A DNA stretch of 64,000 bases from Methanobrevibacter ruminantium (GTDB lineage: Archaea; Methanobacteriota; Methanobacteria; Methanobacteriales; Methanobacteriaceae). Made by a program: the position numbers and the translations under genes. Below, piece by piece: positions 36,180 to 49,427 of this stretch (within the stretch, counting starts at the first letter, position 1; each line of letters begins with the position of its first letter). The notes under the pieces are model-generated. The model did not search any database. It was not told the DNA's origin and saw only the letters and a list, made by a program, of their open reading frames with translations. The DNA lies in the NCBI GenBank assembly GCA_004553595.1, contig SFKZ01000004.1, positions 79,410 through 143,409 of the forward strand. Reading direction: 5' to 3'.

Positions 36180-38375
36180 TTAACCTAAGTAGTGGTCAGG
36201 ACCAAATGGTTGTGGGGATAATCCTTTTCTTTCTCTGATTTGTCTGATAATTTGACTTTGCAATTCTCTTGGTAATCTTTCGAAACCGGAGTTTTCAGTA
36301 GACCATAAACATCTACCTTGAGTTGCAGATCTGATTTCACCAGCGAAACCAAACATTTCAGCTACAGGTACTTTAGCTTCAACGTTTACCATGTCACCTT
36401 CAGTTGGCATATCTACAATTTGACCTCTTCTGTTTAAGATTTCTTTAGTAACAGATCCCATATAGTCAGTAGGAGTGTTAATGAAAACTTTTTGAACAGG
36501 TTCAAGTAAGGTAGGGTCAGCCATCATCATACCACCTTTAATAGCGTTACGGATAGCTGGTAAAATTTGAGCAGGTCCTCTGTGAACTGCGTCTTCGTGA
36601 AGTTTTGCATCTACAAGAGTGAATTTCATACCCATTGCAATTTCATTTGCAACTGGACCTTCTTCAAGTGCAGATTCGAAACCTTCAATTACAAGCTCTT
36701 TGATCTCATCTAAGTATTGAATTCCACGAGTCATGTTGATGAATAAGGATTTGTTGTAAACATCCCATACTCTTCTAGCTTCTTCTTTATCAAGACCATG
36801 TTCAATGAATTTTTGAGCTTCTTCCTTATCTTTGATTTTACCTTCTTTGATGTCACCATTTTGCAATGCTTGGAAGATTGAATCTTCTAAAGGTGCAACT
36901 TCAAGGTATAATCTGTTATGCTTGTTAGGAGATTTACCTTCTACAGGGTTAGCAGTTTTTCCTGCAACGGTTTCTCTGTATACAACAATAGGTTCGGAAG
37001 TGTTGATATCTACACCTTTGTTGTTGATTCTTACACCAATAACTTCTAAGTGAAGTTCTCCCATACCGGAAACTAAGTGTTCACCAGTTTCTTCGTTAAT
37101 GTTAACATGAATGGTAGGGTCTTCTTTTGCAGTTTGTCTTAATACTTCAATAAGTTTTGGTAAGTCTTTAGTGTTTTTAGCTTCTACAGCTACAGTAACT
37201 ACAGGTTCAGAGATGTGTTCAATTCCTTCGAATTCTACAATCCTGTTTTCAGGAGAACAAATGGTTTCCCCTGCAGTAGCTCCTTTTGCACCAGTGATGT
37301 AAACAATGTTACCAGCAGGAACCTTTTCAGTAGGAACTCTTTCAGGACCGAAGAAAACACCAACTTGTTGTACTCTGGATCTAGCTTGACCTCCTACCAA
37401 GAACACTTCACTACCTTGTTCTACAGTACCACCGTATACTCTACCGGTAGCTACTTCACCAGCGTGCTTATCTACAGATACGTTAGTAACCATTACCGCT
37501 AAAGGTCCATCAGGGCTGGTGTTAACCATGGTTTGACCAGCTTCACTTTCAATGTCTCCATCCCAAATGTTAGGACATCTGTATTTTTGGGAAACTTCAG
37601 GAGAAGGTAAGTGTTCTACTACCATACCTAATAATACATCAGCTAAAGGTACTTTTTTAGCTAATTCTTTTTGGTTTTCATCATTACAGTAATCAATGAT
37701 GTCTTTAAAGTTGATTCCGGTTTCTTGCATCATTGGAATGTTAATAGCCCAGTTGTGGTATGCTGAACCGAATGCTACACTACCGTCATCCACTTTTACA
37801 AGCCATTCCTCTTTTTTATCTTTAGGAGCCATTTTGCTGATTAATTTGTTAGCTTCATTGATGATTCCAATGAATTTGTTTGCTAATTCTTCTGGTCCTA
37901 ATTTTACTTCGTTGATTAATCTGTCAACTTTGTTAATGAATAATACTGGTTTAACTTTTTCTCTTAAAGCTTGTCTGAGTACAGTTTCAGTTTGAGGCAT
38001 GATACCTTCTACTGCACATACAACTACTACTGCACCGTCTACAGCCCTCATTGCACGGGTTACGTCTCCACCGAAGTCAACGTGACCCGGAGTGTCAATT
38101 AAGTTAATTAAATATTCATCATCATGATATTCGTGTACCATAGATACGTTTGCTGCGTCAATGGTAATACCACGAGCTTGTTCTTGTTCGTCAAAATCTA
38201 AGAATCTTTGATCTCCAGCAAGATCTTCAGAAATCATTCCTGCACCTGCTAAGAGATTGTCGGATAAAGTAGTTTTACCGTGATCAATGTGTGCACAAAT
38301 ACCAATGTTTCTGATATTTGTAGGTTGATACATCAATTCTTTGATTTTTGCAATCATTTTGTCTCGTCTACTCAA
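36180..38375 (-). CDS. fusA: Translation elongation factor 2
   Basis: 731 aa. G1 AHIDHGKTT near 28-36, G3 [13 protein letters not shown]4 NKVDR, and the diphthamide loop DAVHRGPAQ near 595. GTP-dependent translocase; His in the last motif is the usual diphthamide site in archaea. TTG at 38375 (start [10 protein letters not shown]) fits AGGTGAT placed 4 nt upstream; the GTG and ATG three and two codons earlier overlap that site. It follows rps7 with a 224-bp gap. Confidence 0.97.
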   Translation of the reverse strand: MSRRDKMIAKIKELMYQPTNIRNIGICAHIDHGKTTLSDNLLAGAGMISEDLAGDQRFLDFDEQEQARGITIDAANVSMVHEYHDDEYLINLIDTPGHVDFGGDVTRAMRAVDGAVVVVCAVEGIMPQTETVLRQALREKVKPVLFINKVDRLINEVKLGPEELANKFIGIINEANKLISKMAPKDKKEEWLVKVDDGSVAFGSAYHNWAINIPMMQETGINFKDIIDYCNDENQKELAKKVPLADVLLGMVVEHLPSPEVSQKYRCPNIWDGDIESEAGQTMVNTSPDGPLAVMVTNVSVDKHAGEVATGRVYGGTVEQGSEVFLVGGQARSRVQQVGVFFGPERVPTEKVPAGNIVYITGAKGATAGETICSPENRIVEFEGIEHISEPVVTVAVEAKNTKDLPKLIEVLRQTAKEDPTIHVNINEETGEHLVSGMGELHLEVIGVRINNKGVDINTSEPIVVYRETVAGKTANPVEGKSPNKHNRLYLEVAPLEDSIFQALQNGDIKEGKIKDKEEAQKFIEHGLDKEEARRVWDVYNKSLFINMTRGIQYLDEIKELVIEGFESALEEGPVANEIAMGMKFTLVDAKLHEDAVHRGPAQILPAIRNAIKGGMMMADPTLLEPVQKVFINTPTDYMGSVTKEILNRRGQIVDMPTEGDMVNVEAKVPVAEMFGFAGEIRSATQGRCLWSTENSGFERLPRELQSQIIRQIRERKGLSPQPFGPDHYLG

Positions 38376-38484
38376 AATCATCACCTATAAACATTAGTTT
38401 ATTATTTTAGTCTATATCTAAGTCAATATTATGTCTTTTAAATAAAAAAATTAAAAAATTAAAGAATATAAAAATTAAACAGAA

Positions 38485-38516
38485 TTCAAATTAGAATGCT
38501 TTCAAATTAGAATGCT
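38485..38516. repeat. 16-bp perfect tandem repeat in rps7-fusA spacer
   Basis: TTCAAATTAGAATGCT occurs twice head to tail at 38485-38500 and 38501-38516, then four further T. Located between the rps7 stop and the fusA start, possibly part of a fusA leader or promoter. Confidence 0.9.
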
Positions 38517-38590
38517 TTTCTAAAAATTTAATTAAAAATTTAAAAAAGAAATTAAAAAGAAAATTCTGATTAATTCTATAATTATTAAAA

Positions 38591-38606
38591 ACACTAAAAT
38601 TAGTGT
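38591..38606 (-). other. Small hairpin overlapping the rps7 stop
   Basis: ACACTAA (38591-38597) and TTAGTGT (38600-38606) with a very short loop span the rps7 stop codon. The tight loop means the actual stem is shorter than seven pairs. Confidence 0.4.
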
Positions 38607-39160
38607 GCTGCTTTTGCAACTCTTTCTTTTTCTTCTTTTTTCTGTAAAGCGAAACTTCTGGTATCTTCTTCAGATGCAAAGATTAATTCGTTTGCTAAAC
38701 ATTCAGCTACAGATTTTCTGTTTTTGAATGCAGATTGTAAAGTTCCTCTAGTTAAGAATCCTAAAGAAAGGTCTACTCTTCTTTGTGGAGAAATGTCTAC
38801 AGCTACTTGGTATCCAATACCACCATATTTAATACGGGTAGTTTCTTCACGTGGAGAAGTGTTTTCTACAGCAGTAACTAAAACTTGAACAGGGTTCTTT
38901 TTAGTTCTTTTGTGAATAATTTCTAAAGCTTCTTTTACAATATTGTAAGCTTTGTTCTTTTTACCAGAGTTTCTTTGGGTTCTCATGATTTTGTTCATTA
39001 ATCTTTCTACAATAGAAACTTTGGATTTTGCGAATTGTCTTTTTACGTGTCTACCTAAAGTATGAGGAACGATAGTTTCATCTAAGCAGATGTATCTCTT
39101 TAAACCTAAATCTTGTACCTCTACTTCGTCAAGATCCCATTTATCAAATAATTTAGCCAT
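38600..39160 (-). CDS. rps7: Small ribosomal subunit protein uS7
   Basis: 186 aa, archaeal S7 with N-terminal extension. TLGRHVKRQFAKSKVSIVER (35-54), NSGKKNKAYNIVKEALEII, and the C-terminal ANELIFASEEDTRSFALQKK. Binds 16S rRNA 3' domain. ATG behind TTGAGGTAA, 14 nt after rps12. Confidence 0.97.
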   Translation of the reverse strand: MAKLFDKWDLDEVEVQDLGLKRYICLDETIVPHTLGRHVKRQFAKSKVSIVERLMNKIMRTQRNSGKKNKAYNIVKEALEIIHKRTKKNPVQVLVTAVENTSPREETTRIKYGGIGYQVAVDISPQRRVDLSLGFLTRGTLQSAFKNRKSVAECLANELIFASEEDTRSFALQKKEEKERVAKAAH

Positions 39161-39174
39161 GAAAATTACCTCAA

Positions 39175-39600
39175 TTATCTTACTGGTTTATCAATTTTTC
39201 CGCTTACCATTTCGGATAAAGCAACATTGTTAACTTTACTTACTTTCCAACGAACTCCTGGAATGTCACCCATGGATCTTCCAGATGGTCCACCGATACC
39301 TTCAATCATAACTTCATCGTGCTCATCGATAAAACCGATTGCTCCGTCACCTGGTGCAAATGCAGTTAATTGTTTACCGTTTTTAATTAATTGAACACGA
39401 ACACATTTACGAATAGCAGAGTTAGGTTGCTTTGCTTCAATTCCTACTTTTTCAATAACAATTCCTCTAGCCTGAGGTGCCCCTTCGAGAGGGTCTGCTT
39501 TTACATCTAAACGTAATGCTCTTCTTTTGTAATCTACGTCTTTCCATTTAAAATTTTGTCTATTCTTTTTAAGCTTTTTAGCAGCAAAAAGTCCTGGCAT
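39175..39600 (-). CDS. rps12: Small ribosomal subunit protein uS12
   Basis: 141 aa. [20 protein letters not shown] (52-71) carries the decoding-centre loop, and [20 protein letters not shown] (102-121) follows. Standard archaeal length. ATG behind AGAGGAAG. A short perfect hairpin sits 12 nt upstream of that site. Confidence 0.97.
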   Translation of the reverse strand: MPGLFAAKKLKKNRQNFKWKDVDYKRRALRLDVKADPLEGAPQARGIVIEKVGIEAKQPNSAIRKCVRVQLIKNGKQLTAFAPGDGAIGFIDEHDEVMIEGIGGPSGRSMGDIPGVRWKVSKVNNVALSEMVSGKIDKPVR

Positions 39601-39624
39601 ATTTATTCTTCCTCTTAAGTTTAT

Positions 39625-39638
39625 AAGACAAGTGTCTT
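39625..39638 (-). promoter_or_regulatory. rps12 leader hairpin
   Basis: AAGACA-AG-TGTCTT on the plus strand (39625-39638), 25-38 nt before the rps12 ATG and just outside the ribosome binding site. It could be an operator for a ribosomal protein or a transcription factor half-site pair. Confidence 0.35.
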
Positions 39639-40327
39639 TTTTGAATAAATTACAAGATTAAAATAATTAATTCGATTTAGATAGAAGTCCACCGCTGCGA
39701 TTTACTATTATACTCAAATCTATACTCAAACATCCAAACTAAGGTGATTAAGCTTAATTTAAACTCAAAATACTAAAATTATACGATAAAATAACCATAT
39801 AATAGCAATCAAAACTCCTATACAAAATAGAATATAAGTATAGAATCTAATTAAATACATTAATTAAATGATTTTCTGTATTGATTTAATTAATGTTTGA
39901 ATCATTGAAATTCGATTATTGAAATTCAATGATATGAAAATAATATAGGTAAACTATAATAAATAAAGAAAACTATAGCCAAAATGCACACATAGCTATT
40001 AGTTTTAGAAATAAAGAAATTATAGCTAATAAATTACATTAATTAACATTAAAAATTTAGATAAAATTTTTTACACACAAATGTTAATTTAACATAATGT
40101 TACCTATTATAATAATATATTATAATAACTTTACTAATAAATGTTTGGTTTTTTGATGTGTGATGGTGATGAAATTACAAAATAAAATTAGAAATAATTG
40201 AAAAAATTAAAAAAATGAAATATTAAAAAATGAAAAATTAAAAATAAAAAGTTAACATGACCTAAATTGTTAGATCATGTGTGATTAATCATAAACAATA
40301 ATGCAAAACAAAAATATTAGAAAAGAA
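39639..40327. other. nusA-rps12 spacer with hairpin, no gene seen
   Basis: About 690 bp. It contains a GC-rich island AGTCCACCGCTGCG near 39686-39699, probably in the rps12 promoter or leader. A stem-loop after nusA at 40256-40281 has ACATGA-c-CTAA / TTAG-a-TCATGT with loop ATTG. GTGATGA near 40167 resembles a C box but no D box is spaced suitably. The size of this gap suggests that rps12 starts a new transcript. Confidence 0.5.
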
Positions 40328-40759
40328 TTATTTTAAAATAATATTATTTATTTCATGTTGTCTTTTTGCTAATAATTTTGCTCTTTCAATGTTAATACCG
40401 TTTTTACCAATAGCTATTCTTTTATTGGAAGAGTCTGTATTGACGATAGCTATTTTTTCATCGTTGTTTTTCTCAACGATTTTAATGGATTTCAATTCAG
40501 CAGGAGATAAAACGTTTTTAATGAATTGAGCAGAATCTTCATTGTGCTCAATGATTTCAACTCCTCTTCCAACTGCTTTTTTAACTTTGGTTACAGTGCT
40601 TCCGCCTTTACCAATAGCTAAACCCATATCACCTTTTTTAACAACGAAGGTAACTTTGGCATTATCATCATCGAGGATGCAATCTTTAACCATTGCACCA
40701 GTCATGCTCTCAAAGAGAGCTATAAAACGGATCTCATGTGCATTAAATTTAATAGACAC
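40328..40759 (-). CDS. nusA: NusA-like transcription factor (KH domains)
   Basis: 143 aa, the short archaeal form with two KH domains and no N-terminal or S1 domain. GLAIGKGGSTVTKVKKAVGR (46-65) and RIAIGKNGINIERAKLLAKR (113-132) are the two GxxG RNA-binding loops. Likely acts in rRNA transcription or termination. GTG start, 5 nt after the rpl30e stop. Confidence 0.94.
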   Translation of the reverse strand: MSIKFNAHEIRFIALFESMTGAMVKDCILDDDNAKVTFVVKKGDMGLAIGKGGSTVTKVKKAVGRGVEIIEHNEDSAQFIKNVLSPAELKSIKIVEKNNDEKIAIVNTDSSNKRIAIGKNGINIERAKLLAKRQHEINNIILK

Positions 40760-40764
40760 AAAAT

Positions 40765-41061
40765 CTACCCCATTTTTTCTAAGATAGTAGAATCTCCTGG
40801 ATCGTTTATGATTAAAGTAGCAACAGTAAATGGTTTACCGCATACAGAACCTAAGTCTACACTTGTACCTTCATATACAATGAAAGGAATTTCAGAGAGA
40901 TTTGCGTAATATTCTACATCTTCTAAAATTTCTTTAGGACTGTTAGCTGCAACAACTGCAAGTCTACCTTTACCTAATTTTAAAGATTGAATAGATTTTT
41001 CTGAGCCGAGTGTAACATCTCCGGTATCTACTGCAACTCTTATTCCTCTTTCTATATCCAT
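40765..41061 (-). CDS. rpl30e: Large ribosomal subunit protein eL30
   Basis: 98 aa. DIERGIRVAVDTGDVTLGSE start, LAVVAANSPKEILEDVEYYA middle, YEGTSVDLGSVCGKPFTVAT end: the L7Ae/L30e fold. The second of two adjacent ATG codons, at 41061, has a proper 6-nt distance to AGGAGG. Encoded between rpoA2 and nusA as in other euryarchaea. Confidence 0.95.
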   Translation of the reverse strand: MDIERGIRVAVDTGDVTLGSEKSIQSLKLGKGRLAVVAANSPKEILEDVEYYANLSEIPFIVYEGTSVDLGSVCGKPFTVATLIINDPGDSTILEKMG

Positions 41062-41443
41062 CATCTGCCTCCTAAATTTTAATTTAAAAAAATCATCTAT
41101 CTCAAGATAAGAAAAATTCATAAATAATCATATCTTACTCAAGATAAAATTTTCATAGAGTAATAAAATATGTGCTATTAAATAAATAAAATTAAATAAC
41201 AAATATGAAATTAAACTATTACATTTAATTATAATACACCTATTATTTATAATTTATTGATATTTTAATAGAATATTTTACAATAAAATCATTCTTAAAA
41301 TTATAATTTTGGATTAATTGTTTAAAATTAATTGTTGTTTAAATTAATTCTTTAAGAATAACTATGAATATGAAAATTATAGTAAATAAATAAAAATTAA
41401 GAAAATATTAAAAATATAAAAAATTTAATAAATTCTTAATAAA
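41062..41443 (-). promoter_or_regulatory. rpl30e leader / rpoA2-rpl30e spacer
   Basis: 370-bp gap, unusual inside this operon. CTCAAGATAA occurs twice (41101 and 41138) and TATCTT-ACTC-AAGATA makes a 6-bp hairpin at 41131-41146. These might form an autoregulatory leader for eL30 or mark a new promoter. No gene seen. Confidence 0.4.
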
Positions 41444-41479
41444 TTTTCCGAATATTTATATTAAATAAATATCCGAAAA
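41444..41479 (-). terminator. Interrupted hairpin after rpoA2
   Basis: ATATTTAT / ATAAATAT (8 pairs) over TTTTC / GAAAA (5 pairs) with a small internal loop, 11 nt past the rpoA2 stop, followed leftwards by T-runs. It may end the RNA polymerase transcript before rpl30e. Confidence 0.55.
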
Positions 41480-41490
41480 TAATCTGAACT

Positions 41491-43173
<1,683 letters not shown>

Positions 43174-43177
43174 TCAA

Positions 43178-45937
43178 TTAGTTATCCTTAATCCTCATTT
43201 CGTCAATAAGTTTATCTAGGTTTGCTACATGACCGAAGTCACTTTTTGCTGGGTCAATACCTTCTTCACCAAATACACTTTGAATGACTTGACCTTTGTT
43301 GTCAGTGACTAATCCGTCGGATCTTACATTTAAGTCTTCAAGTGCATTTACAAGTCTTCTTTGCATATAACCGGATTGTGCTGTACGGATAGCAGTATCT
43401 ACTAAACCTTCTCTTCCACCCATAGCGTGGAAGAAGAATTCTACAGGGTCTAATCCTTCCTTATAACTGGAATGTACAAATCCTTTTGCTCTTGCCCCTA
43501 ACTCATGTTTTCTGAAGTGAGGCAATGGTCTAGCTAAGTATCCTCTTGTAATACGTCCACCACGAACAGATTGCTGTCCTACACAAGCGGTAATCTGAGC
43601 GAGGTTCAACATGGATGCCCTTGCACCGGTACGAGCCATAACTACAGAGTGGTTTTCAACAGCCATCACGTAGTCATAGGAGTCATCTTGAGATTGTTTT
43701 CCCATAGTGAGGTAACCTTCTGCGATTTCCCCTGCTGTGTCCCTAGCTTCCCCAAGAACTTGCACAATACGCATTTCCAAGGTTTCTTCTGCACTTCTAC
43801 CAGGTAAAGATTGGAGAAGTCCTTCTTCATAAGTTGCAATTAATTTGTCTACTTCTTGTTCAGCCTTATCTAAGTGAGCGCCAATAACCTCAATTGCCTC
43901 TTCAGGAATTTCCTCATCGTTAGTGCCAGTGGTAATACCTGTTTTCATGATACCGCAGATAGCAAGGTCAGTGGATCTGTCCAAGAATTCTTTTGCACGG
44001 GATGGTCCGTATTCCTTAACGATTGTATCCAAGATTTTACCGGAGAAGGAACCGTATGCTGCTTCGTCAATAGCACCATGGGTTAATTGGCCGTCTTTGA
44101 TTACTACGAATGCATCATATTGGCAATCTTCCTTAAGACAAGTTTCACATTTTCTACAAATCTCTGCTTTATAGTTCATGTTAAGGTCATCTGGAAGCAA
44201 TAAGCTGAATAACTCTTTACCAGTCCAATCACGGTTTTTACGTTTTAAATGCTTTTTATCAACATATTCATTGTTGAGAAGATGTGATTTTCTAATCATT
44301 TGGAAAGCATCATCTTCAGGAACAGTGAAACCATCACGAGTTAAAAGGTAAGCTCCACTAATGTGGTCGTGAATAGCACCGATAATTGGTCCACCAAACC
44401 TTGGAGATAAGATGTGTTCCTGTACTCTCATCAAGGATTTAGCTTCAGCACGGGATTCATCAGTTTGGAAAACGTGCATGTTCATTTCGTCTCCGTCAAA
44501 GTCCGCATTGTATGGAGGACATACACAAAGGTTTAATCTGAAAGTCTTGTAAGGCAATACTCTTACTTCGTGAGCCATCATACTCATTCTGTGAAGAGAA
44601 GGTTGACGGTTGAATAAAACAATATCTCCATCTTTTAGATGTCTCATTACAACATCACCATATTTAAGGTTCTCAACGACTAATTCCCTGTTGTCATCCA
44701 AGACTCTAACTTTCATTTCCTTACCCTTGATGGTCTTTTTGACATAGTTAGCTCCAGGGTGAACATTTGGACCATTTAAGATAGCTTCTTTTAATTCTTC
44801 AATGTTCCACTCGTTTACATAAGTGGGCACAGTTACCTCTTTTGCAATCATTTCAGGAACGCCGACTTCATTAATACTGATATTTGGATCAGGAGAGATT
44901 ACAGTACGTGCTGAGAAGTTTACACGTTTACCGGAAAGGTTACTTCTGAATCTTCCTTCCTTACCTTTCAATCTTTGAGCTAAAGTCTTAAGAGGTCTTC
45001 CACTTCTGTGTCTTGCAGGAGGAACACCACTTGCTTCATTGTCAAAGTAAGTGGTTACGTGGTATTGGAGTAATTTCCAAAGGTCCTCTACAATAAGTTG
45101 TGGAGCACCAGCATCCATGTTTTCAATCAATCTTTGGTTGATTCTTAAAATATCCACTAACTTGTGAGTTAAGTCATCCTCAGATCTTTCACCAGTATCA
45201 AGAGTGATTGAAGGTCTTACGGTTACTGGAGGTACAGGGAGTACTGTGAGCACCATCCATTCAGGACGTGCAACTTCAGGATTTACACCTAAAACGTATG
45301 CATCTTCATCTGGAATGCGTTGAAGCTTTTCACGTACTTCAGATGCAGTTAAATCATAATCTTCAGTTCTAGGAGTTCCATCCTCTTCAGTTATGAGTTC
45401 TCCGTTTTCATCGTATTGTTTGCGAACTTCAATAATGTCAATAGGTTTGACAATCTTGATGTCTTCCTGTTCAGCACCACAATGAGGGCATACCTCTTTG
45501 GTTTTTTTATCTTTACAGATTTTATAAACATCTTTTACGAGTTCTTCTACGCTTTCACCTGCTTCTTGGAGTTCTTCCATCTTTTCAGTGAACTCTCCGA
45601 TTTCATCATCATCCAAGAGCACACGTCCACATTCACTACAGGTGGAACGTAAGATTTTATGAATGTCATCACCGAAACCTACATGGATTACAGGTCTTGC
45701 AAGCTCAATCATACCGAAGTGACCTTGACATTCCCCACCTTTTTCACCACAGGTACGGCATTTTAAACTAGGATCAATAACACCTAAACGAGAATCCATT
45801 AATCCAGATTCAATTGGATAACCATCCTCATCGTAAGTGTCTGGTCTTTCTATCTTAACAACAGACATTTCCCTAATCTGTTCTGGTGACATTAATCCAA
45901 AATTAATTCTATCAATTTTTTTAATAATTCCTTTCAA
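43178..45937 (-). CDS. rpoA1: RNA polymerase subunit A'
   Basis: 919 aa. N-terminal zinc sites (CRTCGEKGGECQGHFG and CSECG), catalytic NADFDGDEMNMHVFQ, clamp and bridge parts. Slightly longer than typical because of an acidic loop around residues 185-205 (KQYDENGELITEEDGTPRTE). The start is TTG with AAGGAG upstream. Pairs with rpoA2, which supplies the rest of the beta'-like subunit; stop-to-start gap 16 nt. Confidence 0.97.
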   Translation of the reverse strand: MKGIIKKIDRINFGLMSPEQIREMSVVKIERPDTYDEDGYPIESGLMDSRLGVIDPSLKCRTCGEKGGECQGHFGMIELARPVIHVGFGDDIHKILRSTCSECGRVLLDDDEIGEFTEKMEELQEAGESVEELVKDVYKICKDKKTKEVCPHCGAEQEDIKIVKPIDIIEVRKQYDENGELITEEDGTPRTEDYDLTASEVREKLQRIPDEDAYVLGVNPEVARPEWMVLTVLPVPPVTVRPSITLDTGERSEDDLTHKLVDILRINQRLIENMDAGAPQLIVEDLWKLLQYHVTTYFDNEASGVPPARHRSGRPLKTLAQRLKGKEGRFRSNLSGKRVNFSARTVISPDPNISINEVGVPEMIAKEVTVPTYVNEWNIEELKEAILNGPNVHPGANYVKKTIKGKEMKVRVLDDNRELVVENLKYGDVVMRHLKDGDIVLFNRQPSLHRMSMMAHEVRVLPYKTFRLNLCVCPPYNADFDGDEMNMHVFQTDESRAEAKSLMRVQEHILSPRFGGPIIGAIHDHISGAYLLTRDGFTVPEDDAFQMIRKSHLLNNEYVDKKHLKRKNRDWTGKELFSLLLPDDLNMNYKAEICRKCETCLKEDCQYDAFVVIKDGQLTHGAIDEAAYGSFSGKILDTIVKEYGPSRAKEFLDRSTDLAICGIMKTGITTGTNDEEIPEEAIEVIGAHLDKAEQEVDKLIATYEEGLLQSLPGRSAEETLEMRIVQVLGEARDTAGEIAEGYLTMGKQSQDDSYDYVMAVENHSVVMARTGARASMLNLAQITACVGQQSVRGGRITRGYLARPLPHFRKHELGARAKGFVHSSYKEGLDPVEFFFHAMGGREGLVDTAIRTAQSGYMQRRLVNALEDLNVRSDGLVTDNKGQVIQSVFGEEGIDPAKSDFGHVANLDKLIDEMRIKDN

Positions 45938-45984
45938 AATATTGGCTCCTTAAAAAATTTATTTTTATTTCAACACCTTATTTC

Positions 45985-47796
45985 TTAAGCTTTGTCCCCA
46001 AGAACTAATTTAGGGAAAATACATAAACTTTTAAGTTCATCTAATAATAATTTGAATGCATATGAGATTTCAACAGGATAAGTTTCGCTGTCGCCACAAA
46101 TTGGGCAATACATCTTACGTTTATTCTTATCGTATACTGCTAACATTCCACATTCATTACATACAACTGCTTCGTATTTGTCAGATTCATCTAATAATCT
46201 TTCTTTCAATGCAAGAGCAGCACCATGAGCAATAAGACAGTCTCTTTCCATTTCTCCGAACCTGAGACCACCTTCACGTGCTCTACCTTCAGTTGGTTGT
46301 CTTGTAAGCACTTGTACTGGACCAGTGGAACGTGCGTAAACCTTATCAGTTGTCATGTGGTGTAATTTTTGGTAATATGCAACACCTACAAAGATTTCAG
46401 CTTCAATACGTTCACCGGTTACACCATTGTACAATGATTCACATCCTGCTGATTCAAAACCGTTCTCTTTAAGAGCACGTTTGATTTCACCTTCAACAGT
46501 ATCATTGAATGGAGTACCGTCCATACGGTGTCCTTCCATACATCCTGCTTTACCAGCTACCATTTCCAATACTTGTCCAACAGACATCCTTGAAGGGATA
46601 GCGTGTGGGTTTACAATAATATCAGGCACCACCCCATCTTCAGTAAATGGAATGTCATCTTGAGATAAGATAAGACCTACAACCCCTTTCTGACCGTGTC
46701 TTGATGCGAATTTGTCACCAAATTCAGGTTGTCTTGTATCTCTTACTCTTATTTTGGTTAATTTGCTTCCTTCGACAGTTTCGGTTAAGAGCACTGCATC
46801 AACAATACCTTTTTCACCATGTCTTACAGTTACGGAAGTTTCTCTTCTTTTTTCTGCAACAGTACCGAACTCATCGATTTCACCTAAGAATCTTGGAGGG
46901 GAAGTCTTACCAATCAATACATCACCAGATTCAACATGGGATTCTGGGTTAACGATACCGTCTTCATCTAAGTTTCTGTAGGATTCTTCACTACGGTATC
47001 CTTTAACTCCTTTTTCTGGAACTTCAAATTTATCTTCTTGTCCACCAGGATATCTTCTTTCAGATGCTTCGTAAGATCTGAAGAAACTGGATCTTCCCAT
47101 ACCTCTTTCAAGAGAGGATTTGTTGAGAATCATTGCGTCTTCCATGTTATATCCTTCGTAAGACATAAGAGCTACAACCAAGTTCTGACCAGATGGTCTT
47201 GAATCATAATTGATAGCATCAATAATTCTTGTTTTTACGATAGGAGTTTGAGGGTGGTGCAATAAGTGTGCACGAGTATCAGTACGTAAAGCGTAATTTG
47301 ATACGTATAAACCTAATGCCTGTTTTGTCATCCCTGCTTCCATGGTGTTCCTTGGAGAGGAGTTGTGGTCTGAAAATGGAATAATTCCTGCACAAATACC
47401 TAACATAGTGGATGGGTCAATTTCCAAGTGAGTGTGATCTTCATTTAATTGACTTAAGTTCATTGCAATATAGGAATTCTCTTCTTCTTCAGCATCCAAG
47501 TATTCTAAAATACCTTTTGCAAATAATTCATCCCATTTCAATTCACCATTTGCAATAGCTTCCATATGTTCATCTCTAAGTGCTGGTTCACCATCATAAA
47601 CAAGGATTAAAGGTCTTCTTGCCCTACCAGGGTCTGTGAAAATATAGATTTCATGGTTATCATCATAATAGGTAATGTTCATCTCATTATTGATTTGACC
47701 ATTTCTCCTTTTATCACGCATTTCCTTAGTGAATTCTTCAGGATTATCGCAATAACCAGTAAGTTTACCATTAATATAAATTTTAGCTCTTACCAT
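45985..47796 (-). CDS. rpoB1: RNA polymerase subunit B' (C-terminal half of beta)
   Basis: 603 aa. [40 protein letters not shown] (catalytic-site Lys region) and the C-terminal zinc finger CNECG ... CPICGD. The split of B into B'' and B' is typical for methanogens. ATG behind CGGAGGAA, 13 nt after rpoB2. Confidence 0.97.
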   Translation of the reverse strand: MVRAKIYINGKLTGYCDNPEEFTKEMRDKRRNGQINNEMNITYYDDNHEIYIFTDPGRARRPLILVYDGEPALRDEHMEAIANGELKWDELFAKGILEYLDAEEEENSYIAMNLSQLNEDHTHLEIDPSTMLGICAGIIPFSDHNSSPRNTMEAGMTKQALGLYVSNYALRTDTRAHLLHHPQTPIVKTRIIDAINYDSRPSGQNLVVALMSYEGYNMEDAMILNKSSLERGMGRSSFFRSYEASERRYPGGQEDKFEVPEKGVKGYRSEESYRNLDEDGIVNPESHVESGDVLIGKTSPPRFLGEIDEFGTVAEKRRETSVTVRHGEKGIVDAVLLTETVEGSKLTKIRVRDTRQPEFGDKFASRHGQKGVVGLILSQDDIPFTEDGVVPDIIVNPHAIPSRMSVGQVLEMVAGKAGCMEGHRMDGTPFNDTVEGEIKRALKENGFESAGCESLYNGVTGERIEAEIFVGVAYYQKLHHMTTDKVYARSTGPVQVLTRQPTEGRAREGGLRFGEMERDCLIAHGAALALKERLLDESDKYEAVVCNECGMLAVYDKNKRKMYCPICGDSETYPVEISYAFKLLLDELKSLCIFPKLVLGDKA

Positions 47797-47809
47797 AAAA
47801 TTCCTCCGA

Positions 47810-49378
47810 TTAATCTATCATCTCTACATCCATGTCTCTAATGATGTTTACAAGTTTTTGGTCCTCTTCTTCTTCGAAACCTTCAGAGATCTTACACATT
47901 AGAGCTAAATTCTTTACTAATCCACAGTTTGGTCCTTCTGGTGTTTCGTTTGGACAAATCTTACCAAATTGAGTAGGGTGCAAGTCCCTAGCTTCAAAGT
48001 GAGGTTGACTTCTAGTAAGAGGAGATACAACCCTTCTTAAGTGAGAAAGTGTTGCCATGTAACTTACTCTGTCTAAAAGCTGGCTTACCCCAGCTCTTCC
48101 ACCTACCCAATTACCGGTAGCGATTGCATGCTTGATATTTTCAGTTAAAACATCAGAACGAACAGCTTGCTTAATTGAAAGTTCTTTTCCTCTGGATAAG
48201 CTTCTTTCAAGTTGGTAACTCATATCTCTTGTTAATGAAGAGAAAGCTACTCTAAATAAGTCTTCCATTAAGTCACCGGAAACTCTTAATCTCTTATTGG
48301 TGTAATGGTCCTTATCGTGAGGTTCTCTTTGACCTTCAATTACTTGAAGCAACATTTCAGTCATTTCAGCTAAGTAAATAGCTTTATCATAACGTTTATC
48401 AGATTCAATACCCATATGTGGCAATAAGTATCTGTCAATGACATCTTCAGCACGTTTTATTCTGTACTCTTCAGTCATTCCTTTAGCTACTCTATTACCA
48501 ATGTACTTAATAGCAGCCATTCTTAAGTATTCTTCTCTTTCTTCATTGGTCATTTCTGCCATTAATTCAGAATCCAATTTCAAGTCTTTTTCAGACACTT
48601 GAATATCATCTGCAATATACATTTGGAAGTTGAAATCATCAGAGATCTTTGTAATGATATCTTGATCAGTTGATAATCCTAATGCTCTAAGCAAGATTAC
48701 TAATGGAATTTCTCCCGGAACGTATGGGAAAGAGATTCTTAAGAACACACCACTTTTACGTGGTTTTTTGTATTCTAAAGTAATTCTTGCTCTGAAACCA
48801 CTTTTAATTGAGGTTACAATAGCTTTTGCATGTCTATTTTCAGGCTCATCAATTCTTTCTAGGATAATTTTGTTAGGAGCAATTTCTTCCATGGTTACAA
48901 CAGCTCTTTCAGAACCGTTTACAATGAAATAACCTCCAGGATCTTTAGGGTCTTCCCCTTTTTCCAATAATTCCTTATCAGTAAGTCCATGCAAATGACA
49001 AATGCTAGATTTGAGCATGAGAGGCAATTCACCAATGTATACTTCTTCCAATTCTTCCTCTTCATCGCTGTTGTTGTCATGCAATGCCATTTCCAAGTAC
49101 ATGTGAGCAGAATAGTTTAAATTTCTAAGTCTTGCTTCTGTAGGATAAATCATACTTTTAGAACCGTCTGCTTCTTTGGTGAAAGGTTTTTCAATTTTGA
49201 TTTTACCTGTTCTAAGAGTATAGTTTCCTTTTTCGTTTTCAATAGTGATTGGTTCAGTGATATCAATAATCTTTTGAATACGATTTTCAACAAAATCGTT
49301 GTAAGATTTAATATGATGGTCTACAATATCATATTTATCAAAAAATGAATCTACTAAACCCCATGTCTTATTTTTCAT
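47810..49378 (-). CDS. rpoB2: RNA polymerase subunit B'' (N-terminal half of beta)
   Basis: 522 aa. [35 protein letters not shown] (147-166) and the terminal [20 protein letters not shown] (fork region) are standard. It ends where B' begins, in the same operon. ATG behind TTTGGAGAT. Confidence 0.97.
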   Translation of the reverse strand: MKNKTWGLVDSFFDKYDIVDHHIKSYNDFVENRIQKIIDITEPITIENEKGNYTLRTGKIKIEKPFTKEADGSKSMIYPTEARLRNLNYSAHMYLEMALHDNNSDEEEELEEVYIGELPLMLKSSICHLHGLTDKELLEKGEDPKDPGGYFIVNGSERAVVTMEEIAPNKIILERIDEPENRHAKAIVTSIKSGFRARITLEYKKPRKSGVFLRISFPYVPGEIPLVILLRALGLSTDQDIITKISDDFNFQMYIADDIQVSEKDLKLDSELMAEMTNEEREEYLRMAAIKYIGNRVAKGMTEEYRIKRAEDVIDRYLLPHMGIESDKRYDKAIYLAEMTEMLLQVIEGQREPHDKDHYTNKRLRVSGDLMEDLFRVAFSSLTRDMSYQLERSLSRGKELSIKQAVRSDVLTENIKHAIATGNWVGGRAGVSQLLDRVSYMATLSHLRRVVSPLTRSQPHFEARDLHPTQFGKICPNETPEGPNCGLVKNLALMCKISEGFEEEEDQKLVNIIRDMDVEMID

Positions 49379-49427
49379 TTAATATCTCCAAAATAATACA
49401 ATAAATTAAAAATCTAGATTAAAAAAA

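Noticed and set aside
40158..40190. C/D box guide RNA suggested by GTGATGA
   Set aside because: No CTGA D box or C'/D' pair lies at a suitable distance.
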